Shown: positions 42,598-51,657 of the stretch, in pieces
Layout of the letters: each line of letters opens with the position of its first letter
Numbering within the stretch: position 1 is the first letter of the stretch
DNA from: an uncultured SAR86 cluster bacterium
GTDB taxonomy: Bacteria > Pseudomonadota > Gammaproteobacteria > Magnimaribacterales > D2472
Length of the DNA stretch: 64,000 nt
Reading direction: 5' to 3'
Assembly: GCA_902528215.1 (NCBI GenBank)
Contig: CABZRR010000004.1
Span: forward strand, 1-64,000
Notes under the pieces: model-generated
The model's input: the letters and a program-made list of their open reading frames with translations, nothing else
What the model was told of the DNA's origin: nothing
Databases searched by the model: none
Made by a program: the position numbers and the translations under genes

Positions 42598-43905
42598 CTA
42601 TCCAAAGTGTTCTGCATGAAAATCTTGAATATCTGGATCAACAAGAGCATCTCGGACTTTCAACTCACGATATAAATTTATAGAATCTAATGTTTTGCAA
42701 CGACTTAATGCAACATAGGCTTGCCCTGTAGCAAAAGCTCCCTCTCCCAAATCCACAGAACAACTATCTAAAGTGAGGCCTTGAGCCTTGTGTATGGTCA
42801 CTGCCCAACCCAATTTAAGAGGGAACTGCTTAAAAGAAGAAACCACCTCCTCTTCCATTTCATCATTATATTCATCGTATACATAACGCACTTTGTTCCA
42901 TTCTTCTCGTTTAACTTTAAATACTTCATTATCAACTTTGACCTTGATCACTTTTTTATTTTTATCTGAGCAATCAATTACAACTCCTATGGTTCCATTA
43001 ACCCATCTACCATCTGGATCATTTTTAATAAACATTACTTTAGAATCCTCTTTTACACGGAGTTCTCTTGGAGCAGGTAAATCATTTTCATTTAATTCAC
43101 CATGTTCTTTTGATTTAGCGGCAGTAATAGGACCATCAATTCTACTTAACATCTCATCATTAATTTGTTCAGCTCGGTATTTTCTTGAAGTGATAATAAG
43201 TGATGACTCGGTATCAAATTCTGGATTATGACAAGTCTTGTTAATCATATTTATTGAACTTTCGAGATTTTTTCCAAGTCGAACATCATTCAGTAGGTTA
43301 TAAAACTCTTTATCATCTTGTTGTCTAAAAGAGCTTACGAGTTCAAAAAATATGGGTTTCTCAATAGCTTGAAAATTATCAGCACTAAAAAAATAAACAG
43401 ATCCGTATTTTTCAAAAATTGCACTTTCCTCACTCTCTTTTACTACTGGCGGTAGCTGAAATAAATCTCCGCACGCAAGCACATGAATGCCCCCAAATGG
43501 TTTGGATGAATTGCGATGTATTTGAAGAGTTTCAGAGATAGCATCAAGCATAGGAGCTCGAACCATAGAAATTTCATCAATAATTAATAGTTCTAGATTT
43601 TTTAATAATTTTTTAAAACGTGGATCTTTTGATTCTTGAATGACTGGAAAAGTATCAAAACCAATCCTGAAGGCTGAATTGATCGTGCTGCCACCAATAT
43701 TTAATGCCGCAACTCCAGTGGGAGCGACAACCATTTTTTTTAACAAGCACTCATCCTTAACACGCTCAATCAGTGTTGTTTTACCAGTACCTGCCGCACC
43801 AGTAAGATAGATAAAATGCTGAGCATCTTCTTCAAGTAATTCCAAAATATCCTCAAGCGTATTTTCAAATGCAGACTCAGGATTCTCAGAATTGGGTCTA
43901 TTCAT
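42598..43905 (-). CDS. PIF1-type 5'-3' DNA helicase
   Basis: A 435-residue superfamily 1B helicase. Motif I is LTGAAGTGKTTLIERV, motif Ia VVAPTGVAALNIGG, motif II IIDEISMVRAPMLD, motif III GDLFQLPPV, and the C-terminal UvrD-like part has KLGWAVTIHKAQGLTLDS and YVALSRCKTLDSI. It lacks the RecBCD-specific N-terminal domain of RecD, so PIF1-like is the better label. Such helicases unwind G-quadruplexes and forked DNA. It is 74 bases from the tRNA-Ser gene upstream. Confidence 0.88.
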   Translation of the reverse strand: MNRPNSENPESAFENTLEDILELLEEDAQHFIYLTGAAGTGKTTLIERVKDECLLKKMVVAPTGVAALNIGGSTINSAFRIGFDTFPVIQESKDPRFKKLLKNLELLIIDEISMVRAPMLDAISETLQIHRNSSKPFGGIHVLACGDLFQLPPVVKESEESAIFEKYGSVYFFSADNFQAIEKPIFFELVSSFRQQDDKEFYNLLNDVRLGKNLESSINMINKTCHNPEFDTESSLIITSRKYRAEQINDEMLSRIDGPITAAKSKEHGELNENDLPAPRELRVKEDSKVMFIKNDPDGRWVNGTIGVVIDCSDKNKKVIKVKVDNEVFKVKREEWNKVRYVYDEYNDEMEEEVVSSFKQFPLKLGWAVTIHKAQGLTLDSCSVDLGEGAFATGQAYVALSRCKTLDSINLYRELKVRDALVDPDIQDFHAEHFG

Positions 43906-43979
43906 ATAACTTAAAAATAAGAGAAATTTATAAAAATATTTTAACAGTAACTAAAATAATTATATTTATTAAAAATAGC

Positions 43980-44070
43980 TGGCGGAGAGTGAGGGATTCG
44001 AACCCTCGATACAGTAAACCCATATACCTCCTTAGCAGGGAGGCGCTTTCGACCACTCAGCCAACTCTCC
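43980..44070 (-). tRNA. tRNA-Ser (anticodon GCU)
   Basis: A 91-base class II tRNA on the minus strand. The acceptor stem is GGAGAGT/ACTCTCC with discriminator G and encoded CCA (plus strand TGG at 43980-43982). The anticodon loop is CUGCUAA, giving GCU. A long variable arm follows and the T arm holds GGTTCGAATCC. These features are those of tRNA-Ser reading AGC/AGU. Confidence 0.95.
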
Positions 44071-44114
44071 GATTTAGGTCACGAATTATAACGCTTTAGA
44101 AAAATAAAATAATA

Positions 44115-45449
44115 CTATCGGTCAAATTCTATCTGCATCCCAAAGGGTAAATTGTCAGATACTTTTCCTTCTTTAAAAGCAATATTTCCATTAACAATCG
44201 TCATGTATATCGAAGATTTAAAATTATGACCTTCAAATGGAGACCATCCACACTTATACAAAATGTTATCTTTAGAAACTTTGTAAGGCTTATCATGATC
44301 CAGAATCGCTAAATCAGCAAAACATCCCTCCCTAATAAAACCTCTATCTTTAATCTGAAATCTCTTGGCTACGTTATGACTAGTCTTTTCTACAATGGTT
44401 TCAAGGGAAAAAATATCCTGATGATAAAAATCCATTAGGATTTGGAGACCATGTTGAACTAATGGCAGACCAGCAGGTGCCTCAGGATATGGTTTGCTTT
44501 TTTCTTCCCAAGTATGCGGAGCATGATCTGTAGCAACAATATCTATCTTATTTTCTAAAAGGGCTTTAATCAGGGCTTGTCTATCAGATTCTTGTTTGAT
44601 GGAAGGATTGCACTTAATTTGGTTGCCAAGCTCAGCATAATAATAATTATTAAAGAACAAGTGATGAACACATACCTCAGCTGTAATTTTCTTTTGATCA
44701 GCCTCTCCTACAGAAAAATGTTCCATTTCTTTTTCTGTAGTTAAATGAAAAACATGAAGATCAGCATCATACTTTTTAGCTAAATTAATTGCTAAAGAGC
44801 TCGATAAATAACAACTTTCAACATCTCTGATTAGATGGTGATGTTCTGGTGATACCTCATCGCCGTATTTCTCATAAAATAATTGCTCATTTCTTTCAAC
44901 CGTTTTTTGATCCTCGCAATGAGTGACAACTATTAGAGGAGAATAGTGAAAAATATCATCCAATGCATCTAAGTCATCGACTAGCATGTGACCGGTTGAT
45001 GCTCCCATAAATACTTTTAAGGCTGCAGCTTGATTAATATCTGCCCTTTTAATTTCTTCAATATTGGTATTGCTTGCGCCCAAATGAAACGAGTAATTTG
45101 AAACAGATTTTGTACTCGCTAACTGAAATTTTTTTGTTAAATTCTCATTCGTTGTAGTCGTTGGATTGACATTGGGCATTTCAAAATAACTTGTAACCCC
45201 ACCCGCAAGACCAGCCTTTGACTCTGTTGCAATTTCACCTTTATGAGTTAATCCAGGCTCTCTAAAATGAACTTGATCATCTATTAGCCCAGGAATTACA
45301 TATTTACCATTTAAATCAACAACATTTTTAGACTCTAAGTCAATTGATGCTGCAATTTTTTCAATTCTATTTCCTTTAATGGCAATATCTGATTCAAAAA
45401 TTTTACCCTCATTTACGAGAGTTCCATTCTTCAATATTAAGTCAAACAT
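44115..45449 (-). CDS. pyrC: Dihydroorotase
   Basis: It interconverts carbamoyl aspartate and dihydroorotate in pyrimidine synthesis. The 444-residue protein is of the long class I type. Metal-site motifs: DDQVHFREPGLTHKGE, the carboxylated Lys in ALKVFMGAST, VTHCED, DLHVFHLTT and ATDHAPH. The first metal motif has Gln where many relatives have the first His of HxH; as far as I recall this is normal in one widespread branch, so I do not read it as loss of function. It starts with a one-base overlap on lysC. Confidence 0.92.
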   Translation of the reverse strand: MFDLILKNGTLVNEGKIFESDIAIKGNRIEKIAASIDLESKNVVDLNGKYVIPGLIDDQVHFREPGLTHKGEIATESKAGLAGGVTSYFEMPNVNPTTTTNENLTKKFQLASTKSVSNYSFHLGASNTNIEEIKRADINQAAALKVFMGASTGHMLVDDLDALDDIFHYSPLIVVTHCEDQKTVERNEQLFYEKYGDEVSPEHHHLIRDVESCYLSSSLAINLAKKYDADLHVFHLTTEKEMEHFSVGEADQKKITAEVCVHHLFFNNYYYAELGNQIKCNPSIKQESDRQALIKALLENKIDIVATDHAPHTWEEKSKPYPEAPAGLPLVQHGLQILMDFYHQDIFSLETIVEKTSHNVAKRFQIKDRGFIREGCFADLAILDHDKPYKVSKDNILYKCGWSPFEGHNFKSSIYMTIVNGNIAFKEGKVSDNLPFGMQIEFDR

Positions 45450-46660
45450 TAGTCTCCTAAATTGAATGCTGCATGCAAGGTTTTAACTGCTTCATCTAGC
45501 TGATCAACAGCTATGACAATTGTTATTTTGATTTCAGAAGTGCTTATCATTTGAATATTAATACCAGCATCGGCCAAAGCATTAAATGCTGTACTTGCAA
45601 TACCAGCATGTGAACGCATTCCAACCCCCACTAGAGAGACTTTACCTATGGCTTCATTAATAATTAATTCGTCATAGGATATGCCTTGCATCTTTTCTTT
45701 TAATACTGATTCAACCTCATCTCTATCAGCTGTCCCAACTGTAAAAGTGAAGTCTGTTTTCCCAGAAACACTTACATTTTGGACTATAACATCGACCTCA
45801 ATACCTGCATCACTAACTGGACTTAAAATGCCTGAAGCAATTCCGGGAGTATCACCAACTCCATGCAAAGTAAATTTAGTCTGATCTTTTTGAGAAGCTA
45901 TACCTGTAATGACAGCATCTTCCATTGCGTTTTCCTCCTGCAAGATAAGCGTTCCTGAACCTGGCTCAAAACTTGATAAAACTCTAACTAAAACTTTATA
46001 TTTATTTGCAAATTCAACTGCGCGTATTTGCATAACTTTAGCACCCTGACCAGAGAGTTCCAACATTTCCTCAATGTAAATTGAATCCAGTTTTTTTGCA
46101 TTAGGCACAATTCTCGGATCTGTTGTGTATATTCCATCAACATCTGTATATATATCACAACGTATAGATTGAATTGAAGCTGCTATGGCTACTGCAGTAG
46201 TATCACTGCCCCCGCGTCCCATTGTAGTTGTATCTCCATCACTAGTTATACCTTGAAATCCAGTAATAATTGGGATGTATCCATCTTCAATAGTTTTAAA
46301 AATAACTTCTTTATCAAGATCTATTATCTTCGCACGAGAAAAATTAGCAGTCGTTTTCATGCCAATTTGTGCTGCTGATAGTGATTTTGCTTTTAAACCT
46401 AATTGATTTAAAGCAATTGCCACCAAAGATGCGCTGACCCTTTCACCTGTTGAAATAAGGGCATCAAATTCTCTTTTGTTTGGCTCATTACCAAAGGAAT
46501 TAGCTAGTTCAATTAATCGATTTGTTTCTCCACTCATTGCAGAGACCACGACCACAGGAGAGGCCTCGTCACAGGCTGTTTTTATAATATTTGCAACAGC
46601 AAAGATTCTGTCAGTTGAACCAACAGAAGTGCCACCAAATTTTAATATAATCGTTTCCAT
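45449..46660 (-). CDS. lysC: Aspartate kinase
   Basis: It phosphorylates aspartate as the first step to Lys, Thr, Met and diaminopimelate. The 403-residue protein begins with KFGGTSVGSTDRIFAVA, has the aspartate-site GRGGSDTTAVAIAA and DGIYTTDPRI, and ends in two ACT domains (VSLVGVGMRSHAGIASTAF). The ACT domains imply feedback by lysine and/or threonine. It sits between alaS (18 bases upstream) and pyrC on one strand, so the three are likely co-transcribed. Confidence 0.95.
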   Translation of the reverse strand: METIILKFGGTSVGSTDRIFAVANIIKTACDEASPVVVVSAMSGETNRLIELANSFGNEPNKREFDALISTGERVSASLVAIALNQLGLKAKSLSAAQIGMKTTANFSRAKIIDLDKEVIFKTIEDGYIPIITGFQGITSDGDTTTMGRGGSDTTAVAIAASIQSIRCDIYTDVDGIYTTDPRIVPNAKKLDSIYIEEMLELSGQGAKVMQIRAVEFANKYKVLVRVLSSFEPGSGTLILQEENAMEDAVITGIASQKDQTKFTLHGVGDTPGIASGILSPVSDAGIEVDVIVQNVSVSGKTDFTFTVGTADRDEVESVLKEKMQGISYDELIINEAIGKVSLVGVGMRSHAGIASTAFNALADAGINIQMISTSEIKITIVIAVDQLDEAVKTLHAAFNLGD

Positions 46661-46678
46661 GTTTAATTAGCTTAAAAA

Positions 46679-49249
46679 CTAAGCGATGGATTGTACGATA
46701 TCAGGAATAGAATTAACAAATTCTTCAAAATTATCAGCCTCTCCTGCTCCTTGAGCAAAATCATTTCGGCCTCCGCCTTTACCATTGTGTAATTTTGCAA
46801 TTGATTTTATAACATCATTAGCGCTCAAAGAATTTTGCATGTCTTTCGTAACTCCGCAAACCATAACCACTTTAGTTTTTTGATGGCTGAAAATTAAAAC
46901 GCATTTATTTGTATGATCTTTTTTAGATTGATCAACCATGTTGCGTAAATCTTGAACATTGTGTGTATCTGCCTGAATAATAGCTAGATCAAAGTTATTA
47001 ATTTTATAAATTGTTTCTTTAAGATCAATTGAAGCTGATTTTTTTGTTTTGGTACCTTTTTTCAAGGCTTTGTTTTCTTTGATTAAATCTGCAACTTTAG
47101 AGCTAATTTGAGGTCCTTTGACATTTAGCATTCCTTGCAGATCTTGTAAATGATTATGAGCTTCTAACATCGATTGAACAGCACCTTGTCCAGCTAAAGC
47201 TTCAACACGTCTTACTCCCGAGGAAATGCTTGATTCACTTGTAACCGAAAACATTCCAATATCACCGGTTCTTCTAACATGAGTTCCACCACAAAGTTCT
47301 ACAGAAAATTCGCCACCAATATAAACAACCCGAACCTCATCTTCATATTTTTCTCCAAACATGGCTTCGGCTCCAATCTTAAGCGCATCATCAAGCTTCA
47401 TTATTTTAGTTGTTACCTCTGAATTATTTTGAATATGTTGATTTACAATTAATTCTATTTCCTTAATTTCAGCCTTGGTAACTGCCTTGGAATGTGAAAA
47501 ATCAAATCGTAACTTATTAGAATCTAATAGTGAGCCTTTTTGATGAACATGATCACCAAGAACATCTTTTAAAGCTGCATGCATTAAGTGAGTGGCAGAA
47601 TGATGAACCGAAGCAGCCTTTCTTTTGCTTTCATTTACGGATAATTCTAATTTGTCATTTTTTTTGACGACTCCTTTTTGAACTTTAATTCTGTGGAGAA
47701 AAATCTTACCTTGCTTTATACAATCTTGAACACTTCCATGACCTCCAGAAAAAGTAAAGCTTCCCTGATCTCCAACTTGCCCACCTGATTCTGCATAAAA
47801 AGGTGTTTTATCAACTGCAATGAAGCACTCATTTTGATCTGATGCATTATCTATTGCATTAGATTCATTCCATATTCCTAAAACCTTCCCCTTCCCGCAT
47901 AACTCTTCATAACCTAAAAACTTTGTTTCTTTAATCGAGGACAAATCTAATTGCAATCCTTTGAATTTACTTGCTGATTTTGAATTTTTTATTTGTTCAT
48001 CCATGCAACTATTAAAGCCCTCCTCATCTAAATCTAAATCTTGCTCTCGAGCAATGTCTGCTGTCAAATCGAAGGGAAAACCATATGTATCATGTAATTT
48101 AAAGATAATTTCTCCTGGAATAATCTTTGAATCAATAGAATTAATCTCCTTATCTAAGATCTCAATGCCTTTTTCTAAAGTTTCAAGAAATTTCTTTTCT
48201 TCTTCATAAACAATCTTCTCTGTGAATTTTTGATTGTCTACTAACTTAGGAAAGGCAGCACCCATCTCCTTAACTAAAGCTTTTACCAATTTATACAAGA
48301 AGGGTTTCTTAGCTCCAATTTTATATCCATGCCTAATAGCCCGTCGCATTATTCTTCGTAGCACATAACCACGACCCTCGTTTGACGGCAAAATACCATC
48401 AGAAATTAAGAAACTAATACTCCTTATGTGATCTGCTATCACTTTATGTGACGGCTCTCCAGGTGATTTGATATCTTTTTCAGAGGCTTTGATTAAATTT
48501 TGAAATAGATCTGTCTCATAGTTTGAATTTACACCTTGCATTACTGCAGCCACTCTCTCTAAGCCCATGCCTGTATCTACAGAAGGTTTTGGCAAGGGAG
48601 TAAGTTTACCATCGGCTCCTCTATTAAACTGCATGAAAACAAGATTCCATATTTCTACAAATCTATCTCCTTCATCTCCCGGTGTTCCAGGTGGAGTACC
48701 CTCATATTGATCGCCATGATCATAGTAAATTTCTGAACATGGTCCACAAGGACCTGTATCACCCATGGACCAAAAATTATCTTCTTCATCCATTCGCACA
48801 ATCCTTGCGGAATCAATGCCAATTTTTACTGACCATATTTCAGCCGCCTCATCATCATCCCTGAATACAGAAATCCATAATTTCTCTTTTTTTATACCCA
48901 ACTCATTAGTTAAAAAATTCCAAGCAAGTTGAATTGCTTCTTCTTTAAAATAATCACCAAAACTAAAATTACCTAACATTTCAAAAAATGTGTGGTGTCT
49001 TAGCGTATAGCCCACGTTTTCTAAATCGTTATGTTTTCCTCCCGCCCTAATGCATCGCTGTGTGGTTGTAGCTCTTTTGTAAGGACGCTTTTCAGACCCT
49101 AAAAAAACATCTTTAAATTGAACCATACCAGCATTTGTGAATAACAATGTTTCATCATTTGCTGGAATGAGAGGACTTGAATCGACTACTTCATGTCTAT
49201 TTTTTTTGAAATAGTTTAGAAACTTAGCTCTTAGTTCACTTGTTAACAT
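46679..49249 (-). CDS. alaS: Alanyl-tRNA synthetase
   Basis: It charges tRNA-Ala. The 856-residue protein holds the class II core (FLNYFKKNRHEVVDSSPLIP, FTNAGMVQFKDVFLG), the tRNA-recognition helices, the editing domain with the zinc motif HSATHLMHAAL and CGGTHVRRTGDIG, and a C-terminal C-Ala domain with GKGGGRNDFAQGAG. Length is close to the usual 870. The start overlaps the end of the upstream hydrolase gene by 7 bases. Confidence 0.97.
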   Translation of the reverse strand: MLTSELRAKFLNYFKKNRHEVVDSSPLIPANDETLLFTNAGMVQFKDVFLGSEKRPYKRATTTQRCIRAGGKHNDLENVGYTLRHHTFFEMLGNFSFGDYFKEEAIQLAWNFLTNELGIKKEKLWISVFRDDDEAAEIWSVKIGIDSARIVRMDEEDNFWSMGDTGPCGPCSEIYYDHGDQYEGTPPGTPGDEGDRFVEIWNLVFMQFNRGADGKLTPLPKPSVDTGMGLERVAAVMQGVNSNYETDLFQNLIKASEKDIKSPGEPSHKVIADHIRSISFLISDGILPSNEGRGYVLRRIMRRAIRHGYKIGAKKPFLYKLVKALVKEMGAAFPKLVDNQKFTEKIVYEEEKKFLETLEKGIEILDKEINSIDSKIIPGEIIFKLHDTYGFPFDLTADIAREQDLDLDEEGFNSCMDEQIKNSKSASKFKGLQLDLSSIKETKFLGYEELCGKGKVLGIWNESNAIDNASDQNECFIAVDKTPFYAESGGQVGDQGSFTFSGGHGSVQDCIKQGKIFLHRIKVQKGVVKKNDKLELSVNESKRKAASVHHSATHLMHAALKDVLGDHVHQKGSLLDSNKLRFDFSHSKAVTKAEIKEIELIVNQHIQNNSEVTTKIMKLDDALKIGAEAMFGEKYEDEVRVVYIGGEFSVELCGGTHVRRTGDIGMFSVTSESSISSGVRRVEALAGQGAVQSMLEAHNHLQDLQGMLNVKGPQISSKVADLIKENKALKKGTKTKKSASIDLKETIYKINNFDLAIIQADTHNVQDLRNMVDQSKKDHTNKCVLIFSHQKTKVVMVCGVTKDMQNSLSANDVIKSIAKLHNGKGGGRNDFAQGAGEADNFEEFVNSIPDIVQSIA

Positions 49250-49956
49250 TGCAAAAAAACTTCCTCTAAAAAATTACTCATTGCGATCCAAGATCGCCTG
49301 TCACTCTCTGAATTATAAACTGTGCCCATCTCAATATCGTTAGCTGCTGGATTCGTGAATGCATGATAAGTATTGCCGTAGCTAATAAACTGCCAATTAG
49401 CCTCTGATTCTGTCATTTCATCTTGCAATGCTAATATTTCCTCTGTAGAAACCATTGGATCTTTATCACCATGCAAAACCAATAATTTAGATTTTACCTT
49501 TTGAAATGGTTCGCTTGATTGATTTAAAAGTCCGTGAAAACTCACACATCCAGCAACTTCATATCCAGAACGAGCAAGCTCAATGGCAGCAAGTCCGCCA
49601 AAGCAAAATCCTATTAAAGCTATTTTTGATGAATCAACACCTTTGATTGTTTTGCCATATTCAACTGCACTGATAAGTCGTTTTCGAAATAGCTGTCTAT
49701 TGCTCACAAATGGTTCGATTAACGCTTGATTTTCTTCAACAGTTTGGCCATTTACACCCTCTCCAAAAATATCAATCGATAAAGCTGCATACCCTAAATC
49801 ATTGAGTGCAATTGCTTTCTGATCTTCAAATTCTGATCTGCCCTTCCATGTATGTGCTACCAAAATTAGCGGAACAAGATTTGATGATTCAGGAACAGAC
49901 AAAAAACCAATGCACTCTGTTGAGTCGTCATAATAATTTACTATTTTTCCTGACAT
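49243..49956 (-). CDS. Dienelactone hydrolase family protein
   Basis: A 237-residue alpha/beta hydrolase. The nucleophile elbow is GFCFGGLAAIE, with Cys as in dienelactone hydrolases; the Asp is in LVLHGDKDPMVS and the His in TYHAFTNPAAND. Members open lactones or hydrolyse small esters; a link with the aromatic and steroid catabolism is possible but not shown. It overlaps alaS by 7 bases and follows the carbonic-anhydrase-like gene by 5. Confidence 0.87.
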   Translation of the reverse strand: MSGKIVNYYDDSTECIGFLSVPESSNLVPLILVAHTWKGRSEFEDQKAIALNDLGYAALSIDIFGEGVNGQTVEENQALIEPFVSNRQLFRKRLISAVEYGKTIKGVDSSKIALIGFCFGGLAAIELARSGYEVAGCVSFHGLLNQSSEPFQKVKSKLLVLHGDKDPMVSTEEILALQDEMTESEANWQFISYGNTYHAFTNPAANDIEMGTVYNSESDRRSWIAMSNFLEEVFLQC

Positions 49957-49961
49957 TAAAT

Positions 49962-50477
49962 TTAACCTATTTGAGTCTTATATCTTTTATAATTTTCAAT
50001 GTAATGATGAGCATTTAGAGATGTAATAGCTTGTTCCTCCTTGGTGAGATCTTTTTTAATCTTACCTGGAACACCTAATACCATCGATCCATCTGGAACC
50101 TCCATCCCCTCTGTAACTAGTGCTTTTGCTCCGATGATACAATTTTTGCCTATTTTCGCACCATTAAGAATTACTGAACCAATGCCGATAAGAGTACCAT
50201 CTCCAATTTCACATCCATGAAGCATTGCTTGATGACCAACAGTAACAAACTTTCCAATTTTGCATACAAAGCCCGGATCGGTATGTATCACTGAATTATC
50301 CTGTATGTTAGTTCCTTCACCAATAATAATTGGTTCATTATCGCCTCTTAAAGTACAATTGAACCAAATACTAGAATCTTTTGCCATTTGCACATCTCCA
50401 ATAACAGTTGCATCTGGAGCTATCCAAAAATCATCATTCTCAGTGGTCAAGCTTTTATTATTGATATTTATAATCAT
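49962..50477 (-). CDS. Gamma-carbonic anhydrase-like hexapeptide protein (YrdA type)
   Basis: A 171-residue left-handed beta-helix protein. Repeats run through VIGDVQMAKDSSIWFN, NIQDNSVIHT, VTVGHQAMLHGCEIGDG and IGIGSVILNGAKIG. Histidines in VIHTDPG, TVGHQAMLHG match the trimeric zinc-site positions of gamma carbonic anhydrases. The biological role of YrdA proteins is not settled. Its start overlaps the NUDIX gene end by four bases. Confidence 0.88.
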   Translation of the reverse strand: MIININNKSLTTENDDFWIAPDATVIGDVQMAKDSSIWFNCTLRGDNEPIIIGEGTNIQDNSVIHTDPGFVCKIGKFVTVGHQAMLHGCEIGDGTLIGIGSVILNGAKIGKNCIIGAKALVTEGMEVPDGSMVLGVPGKIKKDLTKEEQAITSLNAHHYIENYKRYKTQIG

Positions 50478-51061
50478 TTCAATTCCCCTTCTAGTATCTC
50501 TATGTTCGCATCAAAACACACATTTAAAAAGTTTACTGTAATCATTGCAGTAAGACCCCATATCTTTTGATTTTTTATATTCCAAGTGGGTACCTGCCAT
50601 ATACTCCCATGTCTTTCGATGGCTTCCCTTTGGATATTTTCTTTATCTAGTAAAAAATTCAATGGGACTGTAAAAATATCTTGGATCTCTTCATTGGGCT
50701 TAAACGATTGCGGTTTGTCTATGGATGCTACAAATGGATTGACCTCTATTTTATGACGAGAAATTAGATAGTTTAATTTTCCTAATTTTGTAACATTTTC
50801 ACCATTTAAGCTTATCTCTTCAATGGATTCTCTCATAGCCGTTTCATATAAGTTCGAGTCAGTTTTATCTGCTTTACCCCCAGGAAAACTTACTTCGCCA
50901 GAATGAGTGGAAAGATTTCCTGAGCGTTGGGTATAAATTAATTCTGGAGCTTCAATAAATTTTCCATAATTTAAAATAGCTATCAAAACTGAAGCTTGCG
51001 GATTGCCACTTGGGTTTTCGGAATTATTTGAATTTAGTTTATACTTTAGTTTTTCGATCAT
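50474..51061 (-). CDS. NUDIX hydrolase, coenzyme A pyrophosphatase type
   Basis: A 195-residue NUDIX protein. The segment THSGEVSFPGGKADKTDSNL followed by YETAMRESIEEISLNG carries the NUDIX box with an extended spacing and the upstream SFPGG pattern of the CoA pyrophosphatase (NudL/YeaB) group. It would cleave CoA or oxidised CoA to 3',5'-ADP and phosphopantetheine. It overlaps the gamma-CA gene and is divergent from the second NUDIX gene at 51113. Confidence 0.85.
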   Translation of the reverse strand: MIEKLKYKLNSNNSENPSGNPQASVLIAILNYGKFIEAPELIYTQRSGNLSTHSGEVSFPGGKADKTDSNLYETAMRESIEEISLNGENVTKLGKLNYLISRHKIEVNPFVASIDKPQSFKPNEEIQDIFTVPLNFLLDKENIQREAIERHGSIWQVPTWNIKNQKIWGLTAMITVNFLNVCFDANIEILEGELK

Positions 51062-51112
51062 TATGTAAGTTTAACTTCTTACGAAATTTAATTCTCTAAG
51101 AAAGGAGCACTT

Positions 51113-51649
51113 TTGAGATATTGTTCAAATTGCGGTAGCGATAAAATTGAATTTAAAATTCCTGCTGACGATAATCTAAAACGATATGTCTGTCCTGACT
51201 GTGGATCAATTTTTTATACTAATCCCAATCTAATTGTGGGCACCGTATGCATCAAAAATGAGAAAGTTCTTTTATGTAAAAGAAACATTGAGCCCCGCTT
51301 TGGTAAATGGACATTGCCTGCAGGGTTTATGGAGAATGCAGAAACGCTTCAAGAAGGAGCTTTGAGAGAAACCAAAGAAGAAACCCAAGCTATACCAATA
51401 ATTGTTTCTCCTTATACAGCATTCAGTTTAACTCATATCAGTCAGGTCCACTTTTTTTATTTAGCTGATTTAGGCAATGAAACATTTGGCCCTACTTCAG
51501 AAAGCTCTGAAGTTAAGTTGTTTAAACAAGATGAAATCCCTTGGGAGGAAATTGCATTTCCAACGGTTACTAAAACATTAAAATATTATTATGATGATGT
51601 AGATTCAGGAGAGTTTCCTTTTAGGGAAGAAGCTTTAAAGCTTTGGTAA
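51113..51649 (+). CDS. NUDIX hydrolase with an N-terminal zinc ribbon
   Basis: A 178-residue protein. The zinc ribbon has two Cys pairs, YCSNCG near the start and YVCPDCGSIFYTNPN near residue 25-35. The NUDIX box is GFMENAETLQEGALRETKEE. The layout resembles YjhB/NudC-type pyrophosphohydrolases acting on dinucleotides such as NADH or ADP-ribose. The start is TTG 51113, supported by AAGGAG at 51102-51107; there is no nearby in-frame ATG. It ends 8 bases before the convergent purL stop. Confidence 0.86.
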   Translation: MRYCSNCGSDKIEFKIPADDNLKRYVCPDCGSIFYTNPNLIVGTVCIKNEKVLLCKRNIEPRFGKWTLPAGFMENAETLQEGALRETKEETQAIPIIVSPYTAFSLTHISQVHFFYLADLGNETFGPTSESSEVKLFKQDEIPWEEIAFPTVTKTLKYYYDDVDSGEFPFREEALKLW

Positions 51650-51657
51650 AAAGATAT

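Noticed and set aside
44115-45449. Dihydroorotase with Gln in place of the first metal His (DDQVHFR)
   Set aside because: The remaining metal motifs are intact and this variant is, as far as I recall, normal in a widespread dihydroorotase branch; not evidence of an inactive paralogue.
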